Source: Tidjanibacter sp. (lineage in GTDB: Bacteria > Bacteroidota > Bacteroidia > Bacteroidales > Rikenellaceae). Taken from it: 64,000 bases of DNA. The notes under the pieces were generated by a model that was not told the DNA's origin, made no database searches, and was given only the letters and a program-made list of their open reading frames with translations. Below, piece after piece: positions 49,594 to 59,021 of the stretch (position 1 is the stretch's first letter; each line of letters opens with the position of its first letter). Location: NCBI GenBank assembly GCA_017631375.1, contig JAGBTK010000030.1:1-64000 (forward strand), read 5' to 3'. Both the position numbers and the translations under genes were made by a program.

Positions 49594-50838
49594 TTATCGT
49601 ATTTTGAGTGTTGCCAGAGTGAAGGCAGCCAGCAAAATCTGAATAATCCAAAAGCGAACAACAATTTTAGTCTCGGGGAAGCCCTTTTTCTGGTAGTGGT
49701 GGTGAATAGGTGTCATCAGGAATATACGACGACCCTCACCATACTTTTTCTTCGTGCGCTTGAAGTATGTCACCTGCAAAATCACGGAGAAACTCTCTAC
49801 AACGAAGATACCGCACAAGATAGGCAGGAGCAACTCCTTGCGAATCAAGAGTGCGAATACGGCAATGATACCGCCAATGGCAAGGCTGCCGGTATCGCCC
49901 ATAAACACCTGTGCGGGGTGGCAGTTGTACCAGAGGAAGCCAATCAGCGCACCTACCATAGCCGCAGCAAATACCGTCAGCTCTCCCGAGCCGGGGATAT
50001 ACATAATGTTGAGGTAGTCTGCATAGATGCTGTGACCCGACAGATAGGCCAATACGCCCAACACCACAATAATGATTGCCGAGACTCCCGTAGCGAGTCC
50101 GTCAACACCATCCGTCAGATTGGCACTATTGGAGACGGCCGTGATAATAAATATCGCCACCAGAATATAGAGCACCCAAGTAGCCACATCGCCGGCCTTG
50201 CTATCCGAGGGGATCAACCAATGATAGTCGAATTCGTTGTTCTTTACAAAGGGAATGGTGGTCTTGGTGGTGCGCTCGCCAATAGCCACAGTCTGGAAGT
50301 CGTGTGTGCCATCTTCGGATATTACCACCTCGGTAGCAACATTTTCGGGATTATTCTTATCGACAACCACTACCTGCTCACTGAAACACATAATGGTACC
50401 GACAATAATGCCCAAGCCCACTTGACCGATGACCTTGAACTTACCCTGTAAACCCTCTTTGTGTTTGCGAAAGACCTTGATATAGTCGTCTGCAAAGCCG
50501 AGTATGCCAAGCCAGATGGTTGAGATAATCATCAGTTTGACATATATGTTCTGCAAGTCGCACAATAGCAGTACGGGAATCAGCACCGAGCCGAGTATGA
50601 TGATACCACCCATAGTAGGCGTACCTTTCTTCTCGGTCTGACCTTCGAGACCGAGCTCGCGAATATCCTCACCAATCTGCTTCTTCTTCAGCCACTTTAT
50701 CACCTTACCACCGAATATCATACCCAAAATAAGTGCAAGGATGATAGCGCCTGCCGAACGGAACGACAGATAACCAAACATACCCGCACCTGGGATATCC
50801 AAAAATCCTCCTAAGTATTCAACTAATGCCTTTAACAT
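49594..50838 (-). CDS. mraY: Phospho-N-acetylmuramoyl-pentapeptide transferase MraY
   Basis: This 414-residue membrane enzyme makes lipid [14 protein letters not shown] near 70, the Asp pair of [13 protein letters not shown] near 115, [14 protein letters not shown] near 240 and [12 protein letters not shown] near 320 are the family signatures, and [23 protein letters not shown] lies near the end. A periplasmic loop between about 165 and 215 is longer than in E. coli, as in other Bacteroidota. It starts four bases after murE. Confidence 0.97.
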   Translation of the reverse strand: MLKALVEYLGGFLDIPGAGMFGYLSFRSAGAIILALILGMIFGGKVIKWLKKKQIGEDIRELGLEGQTEKKGTPTMGGIIILGSVLIPVLLLCDLQNIYVKLMIISTIWLGILGFADDYIKVFRKHKEGLQGKFKVIGQVGLGIIVGTIMCFSEQVVVVDKNNPENVATEVVISEDGTHDFQTVAIGERTTKTTIPFVKNNEFDYHWLIPSDSKAGDVATWVLYILVAIFIITAVSNSANLTDGVDGLATGVSAIIIVVLGVLAYLSGHSIYADYLNIMYIPGSGELTVFAAAMVGALIGFLWYNCHPAQVFMGDTGSLAIGGIIAVFALLIRKELLLPILCGIFVVESFSVILQVTYFKRTKKKYGEGRRIFLMTPIHHHYQKKGFPETKIVVRFWIIQILLAAFTLATLKIR

Positions 50839-50842
50839 TTTT

Positions 50843-52300
50843 CTATTTGTTATTGTTCTCTTTCTGTGTTAAAAATTCCTCCAGGTGTGCCTGATCCGAG
50901 AAAGGGTGTTTGGTCGAACCGATTATCTGATAATCCTCGTGACCTTTACCCGCAACCAAAATCACATCGCCTGCGTTGGCTGTCATAACTGCCGTGCGGA
51001 TTGCCTGTGCTCGATCTGCTATGCAGAGGTAGTTGTTCTTGCCTCCCACTCCTGCTACCATCTCATCAATAATAGCGTTGGGATCCTCCGAGCGTGGATT
51101 GTCGGAGGTAAAAATTACCATCTGCGACTTCTCAACCGCTGTTGTTGCCATCTCGGGGCGTTTGGTGCGGTCGCGTTCGCCACCACAACCAACCACAGTG
51201 ATAATTCTGCCACAAGGCTCCATCTCGATAATTGTGTCGAGTACCTTGTCAAGTGCATCGGGGGTGTGGGCATAATCGACAATGGCAGTCACTCCGCTAC
51301 CCGATATCTGCTCAAATCGGCCCTTGACACTCTGCAACTTGCTCAACACCACCAGCAACTCCTCCTTATCTACGCCCAGAGCCGAGGCAATAGCATATAC
51401 TGCCAGGATGTTCGAGGCGTTGAATTTACCGATAAGTCTTACCCAGAGCTGACGACCGTCTATATCAAGTAACATACCTTCAAGTCCCATCTCCAATACT
51501 TTGCAGTTGTGGTCGCCCACGCCTCGTGTGGAAAAATATGTGTGGGCTGCCTTGCAGTTCTGGAGCATAATCTCTCCGTTGCGATCGTCGCCATTGACCA
51601 CTGCTATCGCCTCGGCAGGGAGTTGATCGAAGAGGCGTTTCTTAGCCTTGATATACTCCGCAAAGGTCTTGTGGTAGTCCAGGTGATCGTGTGTGATGTT
51701 GGTAAATGCCGCAACCTCGTATCTTAAACCTGCAATGCGCTCCTGTACTATGCTGTGGCTGCTCACCTCCATAAAACAGTAGTCGCAACCCATCTCTACC
51801 ATCTCTGCCAAAAGTCGGTTGAGGGTGAGAGGGTCGGGAGTTGTGTGTGTGGAGGGCTCGCTCACATTATGCAGACGATATACCACTGTCGAGATCAGTC
51901 CCGACTTGTAGCCCAGCCCCTCAAAAAGGTCATAGAGCAGAGTGGCAATTGTGGTCTTGCCATTTGTGCCCGTTACGCCCACAAGGTGTAGTTTGTGGCT
52001 TGGGTTGTCGTAGAAGTTGGCTGCCGCCAATCCGAGTGCGTGATCTGCCGAGCCGACAACCACCCAGGCTACTCCCTCGGCATGACTCTCCGGCAACTCT
52101 TCGCAGATGACTGCTACAGCACCACGCGCCACCACATCGGGGATATAGGTGTGACCATCGCTTACCGTGCCGCGTCGTGCCACGTAGAGCGATCCCGGCT
52201 CCGCTTTGCGGGAGTCAAAACAGATTGAGCCGACCTCCACCTCACCGTTACCGATGAGTGTGCGGTACTCTATCCCTTTGAGTATGTTGTTTAACTTCAT
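50843..52300 (-). CDS. murE: UDP-MurNAc-L-alanyl-D-glutamate--meso-DAP ligase
   Basis: This 485-residue ligase adds the third stem residue. The ATP loop is [17 protein letters not shown], and [16 protein letters not shown] follows. The DNPR motif in [14 protein letters not shown], as opposed to lysine-type variants, predicts meso-diaminopimelate as substrate and so a DAP-type peptidoglycan. It lies between ftsI (six bases) and mraY (four bases). Confidence 0.97.
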   Translation of the reverse strand: MKLNNILKGIEYRTLIGNGEVEVGSICFDSRKAEPGSLYVARRGTVSDGHTYIPDVVARGAVAVICEELPESHAEGVAWVVVGSADHALGLAAANFYDNPSHKLHLVGVTGTNGKTTIATLLYDLFEGLGYKSGLISTVVYRLHNVSEPSTHTTPDPLTLNRLLAEMVEMGCDYCFMEVSSHSIVQERIAGLRYEVAAFTNITHDHLDYHKTFAEYIKAKKRLFDQLPAEAIAVVNGDDRNGEIMLQNCKAAHTYFSTRGVGDHNCKVLEMGLEGMLLDIDGRQLWVRLIGKFNASNILAVYAIASALGVDKEELLVVLSKLQSVKGRFEQISGSGVTAIVDYAHTPDALDKVLDTIIEMEPCGRIITVVGCGGERDRTKRPEMATTAVEKSQMVIFTSDNPRSEDPNAIIDEMVAGVGGKNNYLCIADRAQAIRTAVMTANAGDVILVAGKGHEDYQIIGSTKHPFSDQAHLEEFLTQKENNNK

Positions 52301-52306
52301 TTTTTT

Positions 52307-54529
52307 CTATATTTTGCTATTTTTCTTTTTGTTCTCTTGCGGTTTAGGCTCGGGGCGGGGTGCTAAACGAATTTTAGCCTTCTCGCCACTGAGGTATAAC
52401 TCATCGGGCAGAGGAGTCTGCTCGATAACCTCGCCAATACCCTCAAACTCTACGCTCAATCCGTTGCGTTCGAGAGTGTAGATCGCATCTCTGAGTCCCA
52501 TGCCCATCACCGAAGGCATTACCTTCCAATCCTTCTCGTAGAGCTCCATTGTGTCAATCACCTGCTTCGACTCTATGGTCTGCGGGGTATAGGGTTTTTG
52601 GCTTACTCCCAATTTTTGCTCGGCGACTAAGACCTGCTCGTCTGCACCCAACTTTACCACTACCTCTGCGCCATTGCCGGAGGTGGGTGTTACGCGCTGA
52701 CGCCACTCGTTGTCGAGAGCGTAGATTCGGTCTGTTATGGCCTTGAATACGGGACCTGCCAGAGTACCGCCATAATATGTGTTGCGTGAGCCGGGTGCGT
52801 GGTGGGTTTTGATTGCCACAATGCAGGTATATTTGGGCGACTCTGCAGGGAAATATCCTACCAGAGTTCCGAGATAGTCACGACCTCCGTCGCTGGCTGT
52901 GTAACCACCTGTCGCCTGTACCATCTGTGCTGTACCCGTTTTGCCCGCAACTCGGTAGTTGTCGTTTTTGAGCAGGGTTGCCGTGCCGTTCTCCACAACA
53001 CCCTCCAGACACTCCCTGATTGCTGCAATTGTGGCGGGGGAGCAAATCTGCGGATTGATCACATTAGGCTCATACTGCTCCACCACCTCAGTTCCGTTTC
53101 TGAGCTCCTTGACGATGATCGGAGCGAATAGTTTACCGCCCGATGCTACGGCATTGTAGAGCATAAGCGTATGCATAGGGCTGAGCTCCAGCGCATAACC
53201 GTAGGCCATCTTTGTCAGTGTCATATCATTCCAGTCATTGCGATGCCCCAGACGAGGATCCTTAATGATGGGCATATAGCCCTCGAATTGCTGAATGCTT
53301 GCCCTCTGGTTGATGCCGAGCGAATCAATAAAGTCGGTGAAACGGGTCTGATTTTCGCGATATATATCCTCAATGCAACGTGCAAAACCGATGTTTGATG
53401 ATTGCTCCATCATCTCCTTCACCGTCACTTTACCCACTGCGTGCGAGTCCTGAATAACCGATTTATAAACAACAGCATTACCATCGGCATCGCAATCGAC
53501 CATATCGGTAATCTTCATTCCTCCCTGCTCTAACATTGCCATAAGGCTCACCAGCTTGAATGTTGAACCCGGCTCGTTGCGCGAGAGTATGGCGTAATTG
53601 TAGTTGTCGGTAATTGAGCCGTCGCGGTTGTGTGTGAGATTTGCCATAGCGCGAATTTCGCCCGTAGCGACCTCCATTACCACTGCCGTGCCCCACATCG
53701 CCTGATTGTCGCTGAGTTGCTTACGGAGTGCTGTCTCGGCTACATCCTGCAAATCTACATCGATGGTGGTTACCACATCGTAACCGTTCTGCGCCTCGCG
53801 ATTTATGGTGTCGAGCACGGGAATCCAGGTGTTACCCACAAGTCTGACCGTCAGGTTCTGTCCGTCCACGCCGCTGAGCGCATCGTTGTAGTAGTACTCC
53901 AATCCGTGCGATCTGGGATTGCCGAGCGTGTAGCCTGCGAGTGTGCCGAACGGCTTGTAGCGCAGGGTATCCTTTGTAGATTTCATGCCACCAGCCTCCT
54001 CGTTTAACAGAGGGAAATTCTTGAGCCTGTCAAGCTCAATCTGATTTACCTTGTTTGCCAACTCTATGTTGCGACGACCGCTGCCTGTTCCTCTGGCACG
54101 AGTGCGAATATCTCTGAGTTTGTTGACATAGTAGGCGCGTGACTCTCCGAACAGAGCCGACAAACTGTCAGCCAACGGAAAGAGGTTGGCGTTGAAGATT
54201 GAGTCGTTTAGTATAAAGTTGCCCTTTCGGTCGCGTATCGCCCAGTCAAGACGGATGTTGTAGTAAGGGGCGTCGGTGGCGAGTATCTTGCCGTCGTGGG
54301 AGAGGATATTGCCTCGCAGTGACTCTATTGGCTTGATCTTAAAGCACTTGCTTTCTGAAAGATTGCTTAACGGTTTGCCGTTGGGACCATACTGAGTAGC
54401 AATAATCTGAATGGTAATGCCCAGGCCGAACAGAAAAAAGAATACATAAAGCCATCCAACACGATTCAGAATGCTCTGCTTGACGTGCTGGGGATTTGGG
54501 TTGGCTGCTTTTATCCTCTTTTTACTCAT
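52307..54529 (-). CDS. ftsI: Septal transpeptidase FtsI (penicillin-binding protein 3 type)
   Basis: This 740-residue class B penicillin-binding protein has a cytoplasmic start, a membrane helix at about 25-46, a dimerisation domain, and the transpeptidase domain with STFK (active Ser322), SSN (377-379) and KTG (530-532). A single PASTA-like domain follows at about 655-725 (VMPSVMGMGLRDAIYTLER). It crosslinks septal peptidoglycan with FtsW. The PASTA addition is seen in other Bacteroidota FtsI proteins. It overlaps the FtsL-like gene by eight bases. Confidence 0.96.
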   Translation of the reverse strand: MSKKRIKAANPNPQHVKQSILNRVGWLYVFFFLFGLGITIQIIATQYGPNGKPLSNLSESKCFKIKPIESLRGNILSHDGKILATDAPYYNIRLDWAIRDRKGNFILNDSIFNANLFPLADSLSALFGESRAYYVNKLRDIRTRARGTGSGRRNIELANKVNQIELDRLKNFPLLNEEAGGMKSTKDTLRYKPFGTLAGYTLGNPRSHGLEYYYNDALSGVDGQNLTVRLVGNTWIPVLDTINREAQNGYDVVTTIDVDLQDVAETALRKQLSDNQAMWGTAVVMEVATGEIRAMANLTHNRDGSITDNYNYAILSRNEPGSTFKLVSLMAMLEQGGMKITDMVDCDADGNAVVYKSVIQDSHAVGKVTVKEMMEQSSNIGFARCIEDIYRENQTRFTDFIDSLGINQRASIQQFEGYMPIIKDPRLGHRNDWNDMTLTKMAYGYALELSPMHTLMLYNAVASGGKLFAPIIVKELRNGTEVVEQYEPNVINPQICSPATIAAIRECLEGVVENGTATLLKNDNYRVAGKTGTAQMVQATGGYTASDGGRDYLGTLVGYFPAESPKYTCIVAIKTHHAPGSRNTYYGGTLAGPVFKAITDRIYALDNEWRQRVTPTSGNGAEVVVKLGADEQVLVAEQKLGVSQKPYTPQTIESKQVIDTMELYEKDWKVMPSVMGMGLRDAIYTLERNGLSVEFEGIGEVIEQTPLPDELYLSGEKAKIRLAPRPEPKPQENKKKNSKI

Positions 54530-54962
54530 TGCTTTGGCTCTTCGGGGTTGTTACTGTGGTTGCGGGGTGGGGTACTACATCTACTATCTTGGGCGGTGTC
54601 GAGGACTCCATAAGGGGCAGACCTCTGCGCTCAACCTCGTTGATGATATTGCTGTGGCGCGAGGCATTCATACGCATTGACGAAAATACCACTGCGCGCG
54701 AACGCTCTTCCTGTAACTCTATCTTCACTCCAATCTCTGTGCGTTGCAGATGTTGGTAGTGGAATACATAGGCGATGTAGGCTACAACCAATGCACAGCA
54801 GTAGAGAGCAAAGGGGTAGTGACTCCTCACTTTGTTCTCCACGAAAATCTCACCGGTGATGATTTTGCCCGGCAGTGATTGTTTGTGGCGTTTACCCTTG
54901 CCGCTATTGGCAGCAAGGTCGCTTGCGATGTGGTCTTTGTAGTCTATTCTGTCGTCCTGCAT
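54522..54962 (-). CDS. ftsL: FtsL-like division protein
   Basis: This 146-residue bitopic protein has a cytoplasmic basic N-terminus of about 50 residues, one membrane helix at about 50-68 (FALYCCALVVAYIAYVF) and a short extracytoplasmic helical part (HYQHLQRTEIGVKIELQEER). Sequence similarity to FtsL is weak, so the call depends on position between mraW and ftsI, topology and size. The C-terminal Pro/Thr-rich tail (STPPKIVDVVPHPATTVTT) is unusual. It starts 14 bases after mraW. Confidence 0.78.
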   Translation of the reverse strand: MQDDRIDYKDHIASDLAANSGKGKRHKQSLPGKIITGEIFVENKVRSHYPFALYCCALVVAYIAYVFHYQHLQRTEIGVKIELQEERSRAVVFSSMRMNASRHSNIINEVERRGLPLMESSTPPKIVDVVPHPATTVTTPKSQSNE

Positions 54963-54976
54963 CTCTTTTCTCTTTC

Positions 54977-55900
54977 TTAAAGTTTGCGTGCTATACGCAG
55001 TTTTGCGCTTCGCGAACGGGGATTGCGCTCTACCTCCTCTGCCGACGGTGCAATTGCCTTACGGGTTACAACATCCCAGGGTGTGTTCGCCCTACCGTAG
55101 AAATCTTTTTCAACCGAACCGGAGAAATTTCCCGAACGGAAGAAGTTTTTCACCAATCGGTCTTCGAGCGAGTGGTAGGAAATGACGGCCAATACTCCTC
55201 CCGGTCGTAATACCTTCAGGCTCTGTTCGAGTGCCATTTTGAGTGCCTCCATCTCGCCATTTACCTCGATGCGCAAGGCCTGGAAGAGCTTGGTGAGGAA
55301 TTTATTGGCATCCTTCTTCGGGGTGCAGGGCTCAACAACAGCAATCAGTCCCTCGGTTGTTGTGATGGGGGCCTGTTCTCTTGCTCGTACAATGCACGAG
55401 GCGATTTTATATGTCGTCTCCAACTCGCCATATTGCTTAAAGATGTCTGCCAGCTGCTCTGCCGAGTAGGTGTTGATGAGGTCGGTTGCCGAGAACTCGC
55501 CTCGAGCATTCATTCGCATATCAAGCGCACCGCTGAAACGGAACGAGAAGCCTCGCTCGGGGGTGTCGAAGTGGTGGAACGATACGCCGAGATCGGCAAG
55601 TATTCCGTCCAATCCGTCCTCCTCGGGGTTGTTGCCCACTCCTCTCAATCGCAGTTGTGAACGCAGATGTTTGAAATTGCTCTCAATGAAGATCAATCTG
55701 TCGTCATCGGGGATGCCCGCCTTTGTGTCGGCATCCTGATCGAAGGCGTAGAGTCTGCCCTCCTCACCAAGTGCCGAGAGGATAAGACGGGAGTGGCCGC
55801 CACCGCCAAAAGTGAGGTCGGCATAACGGCCATCAGGCTTTATTTCAAGCCCTTCGATGCACTCTGTGGCAAGTGCCGGTATATGGTAAGGTTGAGTCAT
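54977..55900 (-). CDS. rsmH: 16S rRNA m4C1402 methyltransferase
   Basis: This 307-residue SAM-dependent methyltransferase (MraW) modifies 16S rRNA C1402. The start YHIPALATECIEGL, the SAM loop YADLTFGGGGHSRLIL, DGILADLGVSFHHFD, and the C-terminal ISYHSLEDRLVKNFF with NPRSRSAKLRIAR are family-specific. It is the first gene of the division cluster. mraZ, which normally precedes it, is absent: an intrinsic terminator for ispF and a 12-bp dyad lie directly upstream. Confidence 0.97.
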   Translation of the reverse strand: MTQPYHIPALATECIEGLEIKPDGRYADLTFGGGGHSRLILSALGEEGRLYAFDQDADTKAGIPDDDRLIFIESNFKHLRSQLRLRGVGNNPEEDGLDGILADLGVSFHHFDTPERGFSFRFSGALDMRMNARGEFSATDLINTYSAEQLADIFKQYGELETTYKIASCIVRAREQAPITTTEGLIAVVEPCTPKKDANKFLTKLFQALRIEVNGEMEALKMALEQSLKVLRPGGVLAVISYHSLEDRLVKNFFRSGNFSGSVEKDFYGRANTPWDVVTRKAIAPSAEEVERNPRSRSAKLRIARKL

Positions 55901-55901
55901 T

Positions 55902-55928
55902 TTTACAAAGTATAAAATACTTTGTAAA
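55902..55928. promoter_or_regulatory. 12-bp dyad in front of the division cluster
   Basis: TTTACAAAGTAT (55902-55913), AAA, then ATACTTTGTAAA (55917-55928) is a perfect inverted repeat ending one base before the mraW (rsmH) start codon. On the minus strand it contains TATACTTTG- and TACCTTTA-like -7 boxes. It could be an operator over the promoter of the whole cluster or a structured leader. Confidence 0.5.
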
Positions 55929-55933
55929 GGTAC

Positions 55934-55960
55934 GAAAAAAATCCGATAAATCGCTATCGG
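55934..55960 (-). terminator. Terminator of ispF
   Basis: On the minus strand CCGATA, a six-base loop and TATCGG (55943-55960) are followed by A and a T-run (55934-55941). It separates ispF from the division cluster, so the cluster must have its own promoter. Confidence 0.75.
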
Positions 55961-56022
55961 AACTCCTAAAAATGCTGTAAAATGTGATTTTATTTTATCG
56001 GCTTATATGTTGGCCGAGCAAA

Positions 56023-56511
56023 CTACTTCTCCTTTCTGCATATAAGCACTACAGCCTCGGCTGCGATACCCTCTTTTCTGCCCGTAAAACCGAGTTTCTC
56101 GGTAGTCGTAGCCTTGACCGACACGGCACCAATCTCCACTCCAAGATCCTCAGCAAGTGTGGCACGCATTGTGTCGATGTGGGGGCGAAGTTTGGGTGCT
56201 TGGGCAATCACTGTGCAATCCACATTTCCCACCTGATATCCCTCCTCATCAAGCAGTGCAACCACCTTGCGGAGCAGTATTCGGCTGTCAATACCCTTCC
56301 ACTGGCCGGCGGTATCGGGGAAGTGCAGGCCAATATCGCCAAGAGCGGCCGCTCCGAGCAGTGCATCACACAGAGCGTGAATCAATACATCGCCATCCGA
56401 GTGTGCCACAAAGCCGTGAGAATGAGGAATATCCACCCCACCTATACGCAGTCGCAAACCCTCTTCGAGGGCGTGAACATCGTAGCCGTGACCAACTCTG
56501 AACGGGAGCAT
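56023..56511 (-). CDS. ispF: 2-C-methyl-D-erythritol 2,4-cyclodiphosphate synthase
   Basis: This 162-residue enzyme forms the cyclic diphosphate of the MEP pathway. The zinc-binding DVH in [10 protein letters not shown] (Asp11, His13), the [20 protein letters not shown] block and DIGLHFPDT are all present. Length is typical. It is the third MEP gene in the window, after dxr and ispE, each in a different operon. Confidence 0.97.
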   Translation of the reverse strand: MLPFRVGHGYDVHALEEGLRLRIGGVDIPHSHGFVAHSDGDVLIHALCDALLGAAALGDIGLHFPDTAGQWKGIDSRILLRKVVALLDEEGYQVGNVDCTVIAQAPKLRPHIDTMRATLAEDLGVEIGAVSVKATTTEKLGFTGRKEGIAAEAVVLICRKEK

Positions 56512-56569
56512 TTTATTAGTTTATTATCGGGTAATAATGATTTTCTGAGCACAAAAATAAGAAAAAGAG

Positions 56570-56600
56570 TTGACCGAAAGAGCACTTTTTATTAATTTTA
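56570..56600 (+). promoter_or_regulatory. Putative promoter of pepD
   Basis: TTG (56570-56572), 20 bases and TAATTTTA (56593-56600) resemble the Bacteroidota consensus with one mismatch in the -7 box. The start codon is 28 bases downstream. Confidence 0.4.
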
Positions 56601-56628
56601 CGAAAATTTAATTAACAACATTGTAAAA

Positions 56629-58065
56629 ATGGCTGATTTGACTACACTTACACCTTCTCTCATTTGGGAGATGTTCGACCAGATTACCCGAGTACCCAGA
56701 CCCTCGAAACACGAGGAGCAGATCCGCGCCTGGTTACGTGATTTCGCTACCTCCCACTCGTTCGAATGGGAAGAGGACTCGACAGGAAATATTGTTATTC
56801 GTAAGCCTGCAACCGAGGGCTATGAGAATCACCCGACCGTGGTATTGCAGAGCCATATGGATATGGTTTGCGAGAAAAATTCGGCAGTCGAGTTCGACTT
56901 CCTCACCGAGCCTATCCGCACCCGTGTCGAGGAGGGATGGGTAAAGGCTGATGGTACCACTCTCGGTGCGGATTGTGGTATCGGTATGGCTGCACAACTT
57001 GCTGTGCTGCTTGATGATACGCTCCGTCACCCCGCTATTGAGGCACTCTTTACCGTTGATGAGGAGACAGGACTGACAGGTGCTTTCGGTCTGGCAGACG
57101 ATATGCTTGGCGGTAAGTATCTGATTAACCTCGATTCGGAGGATGAGGGCGAATTGTTTATCGGTTGCGCGGGTGGTGTCGATACCGTTGTGCGCTTCCA
57201 TTATGATCCTGCATCGGCACCTGCCGACTACCTTTGGTATAGACTTAATATCGGTGGTCTGAAGGGTGGTCATTCGGGGGATAATATCGACGACGGCTTG
57301 GGTAACTCCAACAAAATTATGGCTCGTATGCTGAAAGCGGGTGGACCAAAACTCGTTGTGGCTCAGATTGATGGCGGAAATCTTCGCAATGCAATTCCTC
57401 GCGAGGCTACTGCTTTGGTTGGTGTGCCTGAGGTGTCGCTGATGGTGCAGATGAGCCTTGTGGGTGATATGTGCAAGGCGGAGTTGCGCCACACCGATCC
57501 CGATCTTTGCTACTCGTTTGAGCCTGCGGAGGCACCCGATAAGGTGATTGAGCCTGCGGTGATGAATAAAATTGTGCTCTCCATTCTTGGTTGTCCCAAC
57601 GGTGTTTTGGAGATGAGTCGCACAATGCCCGGTTTGGTGGAGACATCGACAAATCTGGCTTCGGTGAAGATGCCTAATGAGAGCGAGATTGTGGTTACCC
57701 TTTCGCAACGCTCCTCGGTGGAGAGTGCTAAGTGGGCTGCTGCTCAGAGTGTTGGAGCGGTCTTTACCCTTGCGGGCGGAGAGGTTAAGCACGGCGAGGG
57801 TTATCCGGGCTGGGAGCCTAATCCCGATAGTGCGCTCGTGGCTGCTACTGTTGAATGCTACAAGGAGTTGTTCACAACCGAGCCTAAGGTAAGGGCTATC
57901 CACGCGGGCTTGGAGTGTGGTCTGTTCTTAGAGAAATATCCCCAGTTGGATATGGTGTCGTTTGGCCCCACATTGCGCGGCGTTCACTCGCCTGACGAGC
58001 GTTTGGAGATTGCATCGGTGGATAAGTTCTGGCGACTCCTCACCGCTCTGCTCGAGAAATTGTAA
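56629..58065 (+). CDS. pepD: Aminoacyl-histidine dipeptidase (PepD)
   Basis: This 478-residue M20-family zinc dipeptidase is cytosolic. The first metal site is VVLQSHMDMVCEKN with His84-x-Asp86, the bridging Asp is in LGADCGIGMAAQLA, and the catalytic and metal glutamates are in DEETGLTGAFGL. The lid domain follows (GGLKGGHSGDNIDDGLGN), and the late metal ligand lies in HSPDERLEIASVDKFWRLL. It hydrolyses Xaa-His and related dipeptides. It is transcribed alone and shares a terminator with the convergent esterase gene. Confidence 0.95.
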   Translation: MADLTTLTPSLIWEMFDQITRVPRPSKHEEQIRAWLRDFATSHSFEWEEDSTGNIVIRKPATEGYENHPTVVLQSHMDMVCEKNSAVEFDFLTEPIRTRVEEGWVKADGTTLGADCGIGMAAQLAVLLDDTLRHPAIEALFTVDEETGLTGAFGLADDMLGGKYLINLDSEDEGELFIGCAGGVDTVVRFHYDPASAPADYLWYRLNIGGLKGGHSGDNIDDGLGNSNKIMARMLKAGGPKLVVAQIDGGNLRNAIPREATALVGVPEVSLMVQMSLVGDMCKAELRHTDPDLCYSFEPAEAPDKVIEPAVMNKIVLSILGCPNGVLEMSRTMPGLVETSTNLASVKMPNESEIVVTLSQRSSVESAKWAAAQSVGAVFTLAGGEVKHGEGYPGWEPNPDSALVAATVECYKELFTTEPKVRAIHAGLECGLFLEKYPQLDMVSFGPTLRGVHSPDERLEIASVDKFWRLLTALLEKL

Positions 58066-58081
58066 CATATTGTGTGATAAT

Positions 58082-58120
58082 AAAATAGAGGGAGAGGCTT
58101 TGCGCCTCTCCCTCTATTTT
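58082..58120. terminator. Bidirectional terminator between pepD and the esterase gene
   Basis: A perfect 17-bp stem, AAAATAGAGGGAGAGGC (58082-58098) with its complement at 58104-58120, has a 5-base loop. T-rich sequence follows on both strands. Confidence 0.9.
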
Positions 58121-58135
58121 TGTGTGCAGTGTATC

Positions 58136-58999
58136 CTACTCTCCGAAGAAGATATCGGCAGCCGAATGTGCCATCTTTTCCTCGTTGTGATCTACGCCCG
58201 GGCAGACAACTTTTGTCCATCCAAACTCCACTCCGAGCGAGTCGGCAAGGCTCTTGCCGTAGTCGTAGAAGGTGAGTCCTCGCTGGAAGCGGTTAATGCC
58301 CTGACGAACCGCCTCAGGAGTCATACGAAGACCATAATTGGGTATTGTATCTGCATCACCGAGCAGCAGTGTGATATCTCTGCCAACAAAGGTAGTTACA
58401 TCTGCTCTCTCTTCGCAACCACCTGTTCCATAAGGAAATACTGCCTCGCTGTCGGGGAAGGTATACCACCCTGCATTGGCTGCTGCGGCACGCTTAACTC
58501 TCTCCGAGGGGTGGAGCAGAAGCATACGATGCACAAATTGGCTGCCTGCCGAGTGACCGAACAGATAGTACTTCTCAGCACGAATATCCCAACGGTCGCG
58601 CGCCTGCTCAAATATCGCATCCACAGCAGCAAAGAGCGACCTGCCTTCGGGACGATATGTGCCGTCAGGGTTTTGCAGACCGCCATAGAGATACTGTGAG
58701 CCGGGAAACTCCTCCATTGAGAATTCGGGGGCAATAATCACCACTCCATACTCCTCTGCTTTCTCTTTCCAATAACTTACCGCAGCCCACGGATCACGAC
58801 CATTGCCGTGCATTGTAACTACAACATCCATCTTGCGAAGATCGCCCTCAGAGGGGAGATAGTAGTGAACATTTACGGAGTCGATATCGGAGAAGTCTGA
58901 TATCGAAGCACGCCAAATTCCGGTGCCACGCTCAATCTCTGTCTTACACGAAAAGGCTGACAGCGCTACGGCTAAAATGAATAAAAATTTGATTTTCAT
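58136..58999 (-). CDS. Alpha/beta-hydrolase lipoprotein, esterase-like
   Basis: This 287-residue lipoprotein has a signal ending AFSC (Cys18). The nucleophile elbow is GHSAG in YLFGHSAGSQFVHRM (about 169-173), an oxyanion-type VVTMHGNGRDPW lies near 65, an Asp candidate is in LLGDADTIPNYG, and the His candidate is in CPGVDHNEE near the end. It looks like the PHB-depolymerase/feruloyl-esterase-like group, but the substrate is unknown. It starts 22 bases after the TolC-like gene and is probably the last gene of the efflux operon, an odd functional mix. Confidence 0.75.
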   Translation of the reverse strand: MKIKFLFILAVALSAFSCKTEIERGTGIWRASISDFSDIDSVNVHYYLPSEGDLRKMDVVVTMHGNGRDPWAAVSYWKEKAEEYGVVIIAPEFSMEEFPGSQYLYGGLQNPDGTYRPEGRSLFAAVDAIFEQARDRWDIRAEKYYLFGHSAGSQFVHRMLLLHPSERVKRAAAANAGWYTFPDSEAVFPYGTGGCEERADVTTFVGRDITLLLGDADTIPNYGLRMTPEAVRQGINRFQRGLTFYDYGKSLADSLGVEFGWTKVVCPGVDHNEEKMAHSAADIFFGE

Positions 59000-59021
59000 T
59001 TGTTTAGGTGTTTGATTGTGT

